A stretch of 64,000 bases of DNA from contig NC_083337.1 of assembly GCF_019175385.1 (NCBI RefSeq), positions 43,934,938-43,998,937 of the forward strand. Reading direction: 5' to 3'. The stretch is from Lycium barbarum. Its lineage: Eukaryota; Streptophyta; Magnoliopsida; Solanales; Solanaceae. Of the stretch, positions 47,312 to 59,485 are shown piece after piece (the stretch's first letter is position 1; each line of letters begins with the position of its first letter). The translations under genes were made by a program, and so were the position numbers. The notes below the pieces were generated by a model. That model was not told where the DNA came from. It made no database searches and saw nothing but the letters and a program-made list of their open reading frames with translations.

Positions 47312-49234
47312 ATGGCTCATCTTGATCATAATTCCACGTACTTGTACTTAAACTTCGCGAACGTTCATCTGGAAGTATGGGTTGTAACACATATGATCTT
47401 GGACTATCATGCCAAGAAAATTACTTTAGTTATGTTGGTATTCCTCGATTGGAGTGGAAAGGTGCTCTCGATCAGTATCCGAAGAGGGTTATATCATTTC
47501 TTAAGGCTCAAAGGATGGTGGAGAAGGGATGTCTCTCCTACTTGACATATATTTGAGCTACTAGTTCGGAGACACCTCCATCAAAGTTGGTTTCAGTAGT
47601 GGGAGAGTTTCCGATAGATCTTCCAGGTGTTCCACTCGATCACTCAGCCGAGCACTCAGTCTATTTCTATTCCGTTATATCGAATGGTGCCGGACGATTT
47701 GAAGGAGAAATTGCAAGATTTGTTGAGCAAAGGATTCATTCGGACTAGTGTTTCACCATGGGGTGCTCTCGTGTTGTTTGTAAAGAAGAAAGATAGATCT
47801 ATGCGTATATGCATTGGCTATCGGTAGTTGAATAAGGTGATTATCAGGAACACGTATTTGATTTCTCTTATTGATGACTTGTTTGATCAACTTCAGGGTG
47901 CGTCTGTCTTTTCAAAGATTGATTTGATGTTCAGTTATTACCAGTTGATGATTAAGGCAGAGAATGTTCCTAAGGCAGCTTTCTAGACACGTTATGGGCT
48001 TATGAGTTCTTGGTGATGTCATTTGGGTTGACTAATGCCCCCACTACCTTCATGCATTTGATTAATGGGGGCATTCAGGACCTACTTGGATTCCTTTGTT
48101 ATCTTCTTCATCGACGACATCTTAATATACTCTCGTAGTAGAAAGGAGCACGAGCATCATTTGAGGATTGTACTTGGGATTCTGAAGAAAAAGCAGTTTT
48201 ATGCCAAGTTTTTGAATGTGAGTTTTGGGTTATTTCAGTGGCATTATTAGGGCATGTGGTGACTAAGGATGGTATTATGATAGATCCTAAGAAGATAGAG
48301 GCGGTTTATGATTGGATTAGGCCCGCTTTTGTCACCGAGGTTCAGAGTATCATAGTTCTTGCAGGTCACTATCGATGCTTTGTGGAGGCGTTTTCATCCA
48401 TTGCATCCCCGTTGACTAAATTGACTCCGAAGGATGTAGCAATTCATTGGTCCGATAAGTGTGAGGTGAAGTTTCAAAAGCTAAAGACTTTGTTGACTAC
48501 CGCTCTGATTTTGACCTTACCTACCTAGAGAGAGAGCTATACTGTCTATTTTGATGCTTCTAGAGTGGGCCTCGATTGTGTGTTGATGCAAAAAGGGAAA
48601 GTTATAGCTTATACTTCAAGGCAATTGAAGATACATGAGAAGAACCACCTTGCTCATGAGTTGGAGTTGGCGACGGTAGTATTTTATCTAAAGATTTGGA
48701 GGCATTATCTTTATGGTGTGCATTGTGAGGTATTCACGAATCATCATAGTCTTCTGTATATATTCAATTAGAAGGACCTCAATTTGAGACAACGTAGGTG
48801 GTTGGAGTTGCTCAAGGATTATGACATGACTATTCTTTATCATCCGGCAAGGCCATTGTAGTGACATATGCCTTGAGACGGAAGGCGGTGAGTATGAGTA
48901 TTCTAGCATTGTTCCATGTGAGAGAGCGTCCTTTGGCTATGGATGTTCAGTCTTTGGCTAATCATTTTATGAGACTTGATATTTCGGAGCATGGTAGAGT
49001 TCTTGCTTGTGTGGAGGCACGGTCTTCCTTATTGAACATATTAGGGCTCAACAGTTTAATGATGTGAAATTGTGTAAGATTTGTGACAAGGTGTATGAGG
49101 TGAGGCTAAGGAGGAGATTTTTTTATGGTGATGGTGTTTTGAGGATCAAGGGTCAGATTTGTGTTCCAAGACTAGGAGATTTGACTCAATTGATCCTGGA
49201 GACATAGTTCGAAGTGTTCCATTCACCCAAGGGT
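47312..49234 (+). pseudogene. pol fragment of element F, decayed
   Basis: The plus-strand remains start in the protease-RT linker region, followed by RT. RT includes FIDDILIYS within 48065-48250; 47627-47960 lies upstream of that and shows many stops. RNase H-type sequence follows ([14 protein letters not shown], near 48238-48850), and the fragment ends in the integrase N-terminal region (GVLRIKGQICVPR, HSPKG near 49234). Numerous stops and small indels break it. It is closest to C and H by motif wording. No LTR, primer site or polypurine tract is attached. Confidence 0.75.
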
Positions 49235-49304
49235 TGTAAACTTAGTCTATTTTATCGAATATTATGCACCTCACTATCCTTCTTGAGGAGGTATTTTTCA
49301 GGTA

Positions 49305-51384
49305 GTGCTGGATGCCACTATGAGTGTTGAGTCTATTAGGGGTCAGGAGTTTGGGGATAGACCTGGCAAGAACACCCGCAACTATGGCAGTTATGGAGGT
49401 GCCTTATCTGGAGGTAAGGGTCACTATGGTAGAGGTTATCATCCTCAATTCAGCAGACTAGTTCAGGTAGAGATTCAGACTTTGACATGTGGTTCTTGGG
49501 GTCGTGAAGCTTATGGTTCGGGGCCCAGTTCTCAAGGTTCTTATTTAGGACTTGGAGGTCGAGGTGGTTATTCTAGTTATTCTAGTTATTCTCAGCAACC
49601 TATGGTGTGCTGGGGACGTTATGAGTATGGTGACTTAGGCATTTCGCTAGGGAGTGCCCCAGACTTAGGTAGGGTGGCCCACACTCAGGTTCTCAGATTG
49701 CTTCACCTAGGTCAGTGGCACAACTAGCTAGAGGTGGTGCACAGAGTGGCAGATGTAGTTATTATTCTAGTAGGGGTGGTACTCAAAAAGGTTGTGGGGG
49801 GTGGTCACAGAGGTTCTCTGGTCAAGGCTGGCTATATTCAGTGGCTGTGGCAAATTTAATGATCCTAGACATGGTAGATTTTGATATTATCCTAGGTATG
49901 AACTGGTTGTCCCCTTATCATGCGATCTTAGACTATCAAGCCAAGCAGTTGCTTTAGCTATGCTTGGAGTTCCTAGGTTGGAGTGGAAGGGTGAAATTAG
50001 TCATGTGCTTAAGAGTGTGGTATCGTTTCGTAAGGCTCGCCGGATGGTTGAGAAGGGGTGTTTAGCTTATTTGGCCTATGTATGGGATACTTGTCTAGTA
50101 CTCCACTCCGGCAGACTAACCAGGTGTTCTATCAGATCTTGACATTGACTTTTGCATTGATTTGGAGCTGGGCACCAAGCCTATTTTTATTGTGCCATAT
50201 CAGATGGCGCTAGCGGATTTGAAGGAATTGAAGGAACAAGTGCCAAGATATGTTGAGTAAGGGGTTTATTAGACCTAGTGTTGTTTGTGAAGAAGAAGAA
50301 TGGGACTATGCGTATGCGTATCGACTCTCGACAGTCGAACAGGGTTACAATCATGAACAAGTATCCCATTCCCGTATTGATGATTTGTTTGATCAGCTTC
50401 AGGATTCATTGGTCTTCTCCATGATCGATTTGAGGTCTGATTATCACCAGTTGAAGATTAGGGCAGAGGATGTCCCTAAGACAGCTTTCAGGACCTGTTA
50501 TGGTCATTATGAGTTTCTAGTTATGTATTTTGGGTTGACCAATGCCCCAGCAGCCTTTATGGACTTGATGGACAGTGTCTTCAGACCGTATTTGGATTCT
50601 TTTGTGATTGTCTTTATTGATGATAATATGATGTACTTTTGTTGGCCTCACTAGTTACTATCGGTGTTTTGTAAAGGGGTTTTCATCTATTGCATCTCCT
50701 TTTGACTAGGTTGACTCAGAAGAATGTACCCTTTCAGTGGTCGGATGAGTGCAAACTTTCAGAAGCTCAAGACTTTATTGACTACAGCTCCGATTTTGAC
50801 TCTTCTCGTGGAGAGAGAGGGCTTTACTATATATTGTGATGCTTCACGAATCGGCCTTGGTTGTGTTTAGATGCAAAAAGGGAAAGTTATAGCTTATGCT
50901 TCGAAGCAGTTCAAGGAGCATGAGAAGAACTACCCCACTCATGATTTGGAGTTGGTGGCGATAGTATCTGCATTGAAGATTTGGAGGCATTACCTCTAAA
51001 GTGTTCATTGTGAGGTATTCACTGATCAACGGAATCTTTAACACACTTTCAATTAGAAGGATCTGAATTTGAGGCAGCAGAGATGATTAGAGATGCTCAA
51101 GGACTATTATGATATGATTATTCTTTATCATCCGGACAAGTCCAATGTAGTGGTGGATGCCTTGAGTCAGAAGGCGGTGAGTATGGGTAGCTTAGCATCG
51201 TCACAGGTAGGGGAGCGACCTTGGCTATGGATGTTCAGACTTTGGTTAATATCATGGTTAGACTTGATATTTCAAAACCAAGAAAGGTTCTAGATTGTAT
51301 GGACGCGCGATCTTCTTTATTGGAGTATATTAGGCCTCGACAGTTTGATGCTGCAAAGTTTTGTAAGATTCGATACAAGGTGCT
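49305..51384 (+). pseudogene. gag-pol of element H, part 1, broken
   Basis: The C-terminal gag is rich in Gly, Ser and Tyr (49305-49727) and leads to a ruined zinc knuckle (near 49610-49670, a frame shift within the C..C....H....C spacing). Protease-linker sequence (MVDFDIILGMNWL) is near 49870-49950. RT (50250-50640) keeps FIDD. About 280 bp of the RT-RNase H connection is missing after that, judged by comparison with G and C near 50635. RNase H remains run to 51384. Element G then interrupts the copy inside the integrase start, and H resumes at 62407. Confidence 0.8.
51380..51384. repeat. Target site duplication GTGCT (left copy)
   Basis: Precedes the TG of element G and is repeated at 62407-62411. 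Confidence 0.95.
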
Positions 51385-54305
51385 TGTTATGTCCCGTGTT
51401 TTCGTATAATTGGAAATCGAGAAATAATTACGATTTGTGTGTTAAAAAGGAAATGATTTAATTTTTGTGAATATGACTATGTTGGTTGTGAAATCTTTAA
51501 ATGCTAAGACCTCGGGAAAGGCCAAGGGTAAACTTGGAACTTCGTAAATTAGTTTCGGGAATTTCAAAACGGGGCATTTTAAGAATTGGGCCCAAGAAAT
51601 TACAATGCAAATGAAGCCCAAACAAATGAAGGGGGGGCCGGCCATAGTAGTGGCCCAAGCCCATTTTTAAAGGGGCATGTGCTATGCACATGACCCCTAA
51701 AGTAGATATATACATGGATTACTCTTGAGTTATCACAAAATTAGAAAACAAATCAAGAACTCACCAAAAAAAGGGGTTCGGCCGAAGTGAAAAAGGAAAA
51801 GAAGAGAAAAATTCCAAGCTTGTGTAGTGATTCAAAAATCTTGGTTTCTACATATTTGTGAAGTACTCAAGACGCTCTCCGACGTGGTATAAATAGTTTG
51901 GCACGAGGACGACGTTTTCGACAAGTCGGGTTTTCAAGAAAAGGTAAGAATTTTGCCCCTTTTATGTTATAGAATTGATGTGAATGTGTTAAGCATTGGA
52001 AGTAGATGGAGATCCCGTAATTTTAACGTAAATAGAAAGTCGTGGGTGTGTGTGTGTGTAGTGTGTTTGGCCGTGAGTTATGGAAGGAAAGAAATGGTTT
52101 GAATTGATTTTGTTTAAGTTGGTATAATGTGTTGTTGTGACCCTTATGTCGTAAATGATTAATTGGTGAATGAAATTGGCGTTGAAAAATGATTTTGGAT
52201 ATTATCGGAAAGCGTATACCCTTGGTATCATTATGTATATCATTGTATATTTAGGGTGCTAGATACTTTAGATATGAACTTATAATGATGTTAATGAATT
52301 CGGGATGAAACGACGTGAGTTAGAATGTTCGTCGTGAACTTTTGATTGTTTTGAAGAATTATGGAACATAATGGATTTTGGTGTAATTTCGGGTATGGCT
52401 TGAATTGTAGTTAGGTTGTGATTGTATAAGTTTGAATGTGGAAATGAATACAATTATGTAGATGTAGAATTGGAGTTTTGAAAGTTTGAATGGAAGTTGC
52501 CAACTTAGATAACAAAGTGGAATTTTGAAGCTAGAATGGCTTGATTGTTGTTTGTGTTGTTTGTTGATGTGTGGGCTGTTGTTGTTGTTGTATTTTGAGC
52601 CGAGCTAAGTCTCGGGGATGTTAGATTTATAGGGGAAGTGCTGCCGAAATTTCGGTAGGCAAAAATTGGAGTTAAAGGCATTTTTTAAGCCTAAGAATCT
52701 CAATTGGTAACTTTGACCATTTGCAGATTTTTGACGAAACGGGACTGGACTTTTGGAAGGGCTTACGACGTCTGTGAGGTATGTAAAGCTTCCCAATTCT
52801 TTATTTGGCATATCTTAGTGTGTTAGTTGAATATGAGACCTTCCGGAGCATTTCTGCTCCTCGAAACCCGATCCACAGGAAAGTTACTTTTCATTCAATT
52901 CGATTGAAGCCTAAAGGCTCCCTTTTTGGCTAGAATGCCATTATTCGTCCGAAACCTATCGAAATGTGGTCGGGTAACCTAGAAATGATTATGTATGACC
53001 CTTGGCATATTACTGCTCATAAAAATATGTTCGCCACCTCACTTCGACTCGAGGTGGGTCCGCTACCCCAAAATGCCCGATTTGCCCTTCGGGCCGTCTT
53101 TGAGAATAGAGTTAAACGTACCACTTCTGATCTTTGGAACATCCTTCCACGGGGTATGTTTGGACTATTCGATGCACTAATCCAGGTTTTGAACTATATG
53201 GACCATTTTGGAACCGTTTCGCAAAATGAAACCTTATGTCGACTAAGTATTCGACTATTTTGTAATAGGATATGATTTATGAGTTTACTTTGTTTTGAAA
53301 CACTATTTTGAAATACGATTTGCATTTGTTTGCTCACGACTCCGCTCGTGCCTTATTATGACTTCGTTCACCGGTTCCCGGGCCGGTTTTGATTCGTGCG
53401 CCTTATGACAATTCGGCCGTATGCTGTGTTACGGTTCCCGAGGCTTCGCCATAGGGCCGGGTTCCGTTTGGAGTTATGCTGTGATATGGCTCGTGATGCG
53501 ATACGCTCACCGATGATTATGATTATGTTCGGGGATGTACGGAGATTTGAAACCTTCTGGTGTTATGCTGTGTGTGGTGCCAGCGTCGGAGTGGCGACCA
53601 CGTTCTTAAGCGTTTGCATGATTTTGTTTGCATAAAATACATGTATATGATTTCGATACAGATTTTGACATACCAGTTTGTACCCCACTTTGACATTTGA
53701 TTTGCTTTCGGTTTTTATCTATAATTCTGTACTCCGTGCTTTACATACTCAGTACATATTTCGTACTGACCCCCTTTCTTCGGGGGCTGCGTTTTATGCC
53801 CGCAGGTGCAGATATCGGTGATCCTCCGCAGTAGGCTTCACTTCTTGCTATTCCGGAGTACTCCTATTTGATCCGGAGTCCACTTTTGGTACAGACTCTT
53901 TTGCTTTGTATATATTTGGTATATTTGACTATTTGGGTACGGCGGGGCCCTGTCTCGCCATATGTCTTTGTTTTGAGTTCGTAGAGGCCTGTAGTCATAT
54001 ATGTGGGGCGAGGGTCCTATGTATGTCTGTCTGATTCCGTTATCTGGTCTTAAGGCGGTCTGTTTGTTATGATGGCCCCAAATGGCCCTTTGTATATATT
54101 TGTATTTTGACCGGCGAGGTCTATTCCGCCGCTTTGTTTGAGTTTGATTTGATATGACCGCTTAAGACATATTTTCGATATAAATTATGTTTGATATAAC
54201 TTCTTGAAAATTCTGAAATAAGTTTGGATTCGGAAATGAATATGCGATTTGGTCTGGGTACCCAGGTAGGGTGCCAGTCGCGGCCCACGGGGCTGGGTCG
54301 TGACA
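51385..54305 (+). repeat. 5' LTR of element G
   Basis: It begins TGTTATGTCCCGTG and ends GGGGCTGGGTCGTGACA. It contains an imperfect inverted repeat AGGGGCATGTGC-TAT-GCACATGACCCCT (51671-51698), CCGAAATTTCGG (52644-52655), a degenerate repeat block rich in CCGG (about 53335-53600) and the two-hairpin module (53749-53786). The 103-codon ORF at 52964-53275 lies wholly in the LTR and shows no domain. Confidence 0.97.
53749..53786 (+). other. Two-hairpin LTR module (G 5' LTR)
   Basis: TCAGTAC with GTACTGA (53749-53769), then CCCCC with GGGGG (53770-53786). Confidence 0.75.
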
Positions 54306-54309
54306 AAAG

Positions 54310-54321
54310 TGGTATCAGAGC
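54310..54321 (+). other. Primer-binding site of element G
   Basis: TGGTATCAGAGC, complementary to initiator tRNA-Met, starting 5 bases after the LTR end at 54305. Confidence 0.95.
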
Positions 54322-54508
54322 GGTTTGTCCTCGGAATGTCTACAGGCCGTGTCTCGTAGAGTCTTGTTTATCGATGTGTTGTGCACCACATCTATAAACG
54401 GGAAGCTACAGGGCATTTAGGATGTTACTTTCTTTGTAATCTTAGATCGTGCGATAGAGCTGTGCTATTAGGATGATTTTGATCTGACTCGCCTTCGTGT
54501 TTGCAGTG

Positions 54509-57500
54509 ATGCCTCCGAAGAAGGCAACGGCGGCCCAGAAGGGCAAGGCGAGGATTGGAGAGACTAGCCAGGCACAGCGAGCTACCCGGGCTCGTGTCTA
54601 TGATTTGCCTGAGGATGTGCCTCATTCGGAGGGGTCTGCTACACCCCCACTAGTACAGCCTGGAGCAGGACCTTCAGCAGCTCCAGAGGTCCGTGTACCC
54701 GCACCTGAGACTCCAGCTCCTCAGCCAGGGGCGGAGGATAGGACCCTGAGGGAGGCTGTATAGCTGTTGACTACACTGGTAGCAGGACAGGCTCGCAGGT
54801 GCTGGCGGAGGGACGACGATGATGATGACAGGCGGGACAGCCTGAGAGTTCGGGAGTTTTTGCTATGTGGCCCTCCAGAGTTCTTCGGGTCTAAGCCCGA
54901 CGAGGACCCCCACGACTTTATTCGGGGGATGCGACGCTCACTGGACTTGGTCAGGGCTTCAGAGACTGAGTCAGTTGAGCTGGCTTCGCACCGGCTTCGA
55001 GATGTGGCTACCCACTGGTACTAGACTTGGGAGCTGTCTAGAGGAGAGGGTGCCCCTCCAGCCACTTGGGATCAGTTTGTGACAGCATTCACCCGCCACT
55101 TTTTGCCCCCAGAGTTACGGCGGGCACCGGCTGATCGATTCTTACGTCTGCAGCAGAGGGGTCGGAGTGTTCGCGAGTATAACCTTGAGTTTGATTCTCT
55201 GGCCCGATATGCACCGGCCGTGGTAGCAGATATGTCCGATCGGATGCACAGATATGTTATGGGATTGGACCGGTATTTGGTTGATAGTTGTATGGCAGTG
55301 TCATTGCAGGCAGACATGGACATTTCCCGGCTTCAGGCCTATGCGATGGGTATGGAGGACCGTCGCAGATCTGATCCTGCTGGCAGAGATCGAGACAGGA
55401 GGCCGCCCAAGAGGGCTAGATCCGTGGGTTATTCAGGGGATTCTCGAGGCGGACAGCCTCAGCAGCAGCAGCAGTCTGACAGATATTTTCCTCCTTCCGG
55501 CAGGGGCACTCAGTCAGGTAGCCGGAGATTCGATAGTACAGGACCGTCTGGGGCCGGTCAGAGCTCCAGAGTGGCAGGTTCACAGGTACCCAGGGGTCCC
55601 AGCCAGGCCAGACCACCCAGGCCCCGTTGTCCTCATTGCGGGAAGTCACATCCCGGGGAGTGTTACCGAGCGACGGGAGCGTGTTTTTCTTGTGGCGGTC
55701 AGGGCCACTTTATGAGAGATTGTCCATTGGCTAGCGGTTCTGGTAGTGCTGCTCAGCAGACAGGGTCAGCCGCCGGTTCTTCTTCTGCTCCATCAGTTGC
55801 ACGCCCTGGAGGGCGAGGTATTTCAGCACCGGCAGGACGCGGTCGAGGCCGCGGTGGCACTTCAGGTTCTAGCGGTCCCTCGAACCGCATATATGCTTTG
55901 GCCAGCCGCCAGGATCAGGAGGCTTCGCCAAACGTCGTCACAGGTACATTGCTGGTTTTCTCCAGATCTGTATATGCATTGATTGACCCTGGTTCTACTT
56001 TATCGTATATTTCCCCGCTCGTTGCTAGTAAGATTGGGATAGTGTCTGAGCCTATAGAACCGTTTGAGGTAGCTACGCCAGTTGGGGATTTTATTGTAGC
56101 GAGACAAATTTATAAGGATTGTTCTGTGACCATTTATGATCGTAGCACTAAGGCTGACTTGATAGAGTTAGACATGCTGGAGTTTGACGTCATTATGGGC
56201 ATGGACTGGTTGTCTTCCTGTTATGCTAATGTCGACTGCCAGAAAAAGGTAGTCCGTTTTCAGTTTCCAGGAGAACCAGTCATAGAGTGGTTCGGATCTA
56301 CAGCATCGCCGAGGGGTAAGTTTATTTCATACCTCAAGGCTAAGAAGATGATCCAGAAGGGTTATATCTATCATTTGGTTCGTGTGCACGATACTGCCGC
56401 GGAGGTACCTACCCTTCAGTCTGTTCCGGTCGTCAGCGAGTTTCCAGATGTTTTTCCTGACGAGCTTCCTGGCCTTCCGCCTGAGCGGGAGATTGATTTT
56501 TCTATTGAGTTGATGCCAGATACGCATCCTATATCTATTCCTCCGTACAGGATGGCACCAGCCGAGTCGAAGGAGTTGAAGGAGCAGCTGAAAGATTTGC
56601 TGGATAAGGGCTTTATTAGACCCAGCACATCACCCTGGGGAGCGCCGGTGCTGTTTGTCAGAAAGAAAGACGGGTCATTGCGGATGTGTATCGACTACCG
56701 GCAGCTGAATAAGGTGACTGTTAAGAATAAATATCCCCTCCCCCGGATTGATGACTTGTTTGACCAGCTGCAGGGTGCTAGACACTTTTCAAAGATAGAT
56801 CTGCGTTCTCGTTATCATCAGGTGCGAGTACGGGAGTCAGATATCCCGAAGACTGCTTTCAGGACTCGGTACGGGCATTATGAGTTCAGAGTTATGTCTT
56901 TCGGGCTGACTAATGCTCCAGCAGTATTTATGGATCTGATGAACCGGGTATTTCGGCCTTTCCTGGATATGTTTGTTATTGTGTTTATTGATGATATCCT
57001 GATTTACTCGCAATCAGTCGAGGAGCATTCAGATCATCTGAGGACGGTACTTGGCATCCTCCGTCAGCAGAAGTTATATGCTAAATTCTCTAAGTGTGAG
57101 TTCTGGTTGACTTCTGTGGCATTCTTGGGCCATATTATCGGCGCAGATGGTATTCGGGTTGACACGCAGAAGATTGAGGCTGTGCAGAATTGGCCCAGGC
57201 CTACTACACCGACAGAGGTGCGTAGTTTTCTTGGATTGGCTGGGTATTACCGCAGGTTCGTGGAGGATTTCTCTTCTATTTCAGCACCACTGACGAGGCT
57301 TACCCAGAAATCAGCAAAATTCCAGTGGACAGATGCTTGCGAGCGCAGCTTTCAGATGCTGAAGGAGAGATTGATTACAGCACCAGTTTTGGCTCTTCCA
57401 GAGGGATCTGACGGGTATGTTGTCTATTGTGACGCCTCTGGTATTGGGATAGGATGTGTATTGATGCAGCACGGTCGAGTCATAGCCTATGCTTCCCGGC

Positions 57501-59371
57501 AGCTTAGACCGCACGAGAAGAACTATCCCACTCATGATCTTGAGTTGGCCGCGGTGATTCATGCTTTGAAGATTTGGCGGCATTATTTATATGGGGTCCA
57601 TGTTGATATCTATACGGACCATAAGAGTCTCCAGTATATTTTCAGACAGAAGGAACTAAATTTGCGGCAGCGGAGATGGCTTGAGTTACTAAAGGACTAC
57701 GACGTTGATATTCTGTACCATCCGGGGAAAGCCAATGTGGTAGCTGACGCGCTTAGCCGCAAGTCCGTGGGCAGTCTGGCTGATGTTCCATCTGATAAGA
57801 GAGATTTGGTTCGTGATATTCATCAGCTGGCCAGCCTCGGAGTTCGTTTGGTGGATTCTGGAGATTCTGGGATTTCTGTCCGTCCAGTTGCTGAGTCATC
57901 TATTATTCAGGAGGTAAAGCAACGCCAGTTTGAGGATCCTCTTTTGATTCAGTACAGAGATGTGGCCCTTAGTAAATCAAAGACTCAGTTTGAGATCTCG
58001 CCTGACGGAGTATTATTATATGACGGCAGATTCTGTGTACCGGACGTTGCGGGCTTACGGCGGCAGATTATGGGCGAGGCCCATAATGCACGGTATTCTG
58101 TTCATCCTGGTTCCACTAAAATGTATCGGGACCTCAGGTGTTTGTATTGGTGGGACGGCATGAAGAAAGATATTGCTGAGTTTGTTAGTCAGTGCCCGAA
58201 CTGCCAGCAAGTTAAGATCGAGCATCAGAAGCCCGGTGGATTATTACAGGAGATGGAAATTCCAGCCTGGAAATGGGAGATGATTAATATGGATTTTGTT
58301 GTTGGATTACCGCGCACTCCACGCAGGTACGACTCTATCTGGGTGGTTGTTGACAGGCTGACGAAATCAGCCCATTTCCTTCCGGTTCGGACTACTTATT
58401 CGGCTGAGGACTATGCCAGATTGTATATCAGAGAGATAGTCAGACTTCACGGAGTCCCGATATCTATTATTACTGACCGAGGTACCCAGTTTACAGCAAA
58501 TTTCTGGAGGTCATTTCAGGAGGGATTAGGGACTCAGGTGAGTCTCAGTACAGCTTTTCACCCTCAGTCCGACGGGCAGGCCGAGCGCACTATTTAGACG
58601 CTCGAAGATATGTTGCGGGCCTGCGTTATTGATTTCAGGGGCAGCTGGGACGATCATTTGCCGCTTATTGAGTTTGCCTATAATAACAGTTATCACTCCA
58701 GCATTCAGATGGCTCCGTACGAGGCCCTTTATGGCAGGAGATGCAGGTCTCCTATTGGCTGGTTTGACGTGGGCGAGACTAAGTTGATTGGGCCAGATGT
58801 GATCCAGGAAGCTGTAGATAAGGTAAAGCTTATTCGAGAACGATTATTGGCTGCTCAGAGTCGACAGAAAGCTTATGCAGATAGACGACGTCGACCGTTA
58901 GAGTTCCGGATTGGCGACTGGGTATTCCTGAAGGTGTCGCCCATGAAGGGTGTCATGAGATTCGGTAGAAAGGGTAAGTTGAGCCCCCGGTACATTGGGC
59001 CGTATCAGATCGTGCGAAAGATAGGCGAGGTCGCCTATGAGCTAGACTTACCATCCGACTTGGAGGCCGTACACCCGGTGTTTCATGTGTCTATGTTGCG
59101 GAAATGCATTGGTGATCCTGCCAGGATATTCCCAGTTGACGACATCCAGGTGACAGAGCAGCTATCTTATGACGAGCAGCCAATATCTATTCTGGATCGT
59201 CAGGTGAGGAGATTGCGCACTAAAGAAGTGCCCTCCGTCAAAGTCCTGTGGCGCAACAATAATCGGGAGGAGATGACTTGGGAGGCGGAGGACGAGATGA
59301 AGAAGAAATATCCCCACTTGTTCCCGACATCCACAGGTAATCTAATTCCTTTTTTCAGTTTGTTGTGTTGA
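54509..59371 (+). pseudogene. gag-pol of element G, one frame with three TAG codons
   Basis: The start ATG at 54509 (MPPKK...) follows TTTGCAGTG. The frame runs 1,620 codons to TGA at 59369. Order: gag; Cys/His-rich segment from 55628 and CCHC knuckle at 55682-55723 ([14 protein letters not shown]); protease DPGST from 55985; RT with FIDD at 56984-56995; RNase H with Asp at 57431 (CDAS), Glu at 57542 and Asp at 57617; integrase HHCC (His 58082 and 58103, Cys 58193 and 58202) and D,D(35)E (Asp 58292 and 58475, Glu 58583); chromodomain-like tail at 59189-59323. The only breaks are in-frame TAG at 54761 (CAG in A), 55022 (GAG in A) and 58595 (CAC in A, CAG in D). The chain as read would stop after 84 codons. 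Suppression or use of proteins from another copy is possible but not shown. Confidence 0.93.
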
Positions 59372-59449
59372 TTGACAAAATAAATTATGTATGTCATTAT
59401 TAAAAAGGGACACTCCTGCCTTGATCATAAGACCTTATAAGATTAATCT

Positions 59450-59485
59450 AACATTCGGGGACGAATGTTCTTAAGGGGGGGAGAA
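59450..59485 (+). other. Pre-PPT hairpin and polypurine tract of G
   Basis: AACATTCG-GGGA-CGAATGTT at 59450-59469, then AAGGGGGGGAGAA (59473-59485) against the 3' LTR. Confidence 0.9.

Noticed and set aside
52964..53275. 103-codon ORF repeated exactly at 61065-61376
   Set aside because: Both copies lie in the identical LTRs of G. The repeat follows from LTR duplication and there is no recognisable domain or matching ORF in the A LTR.
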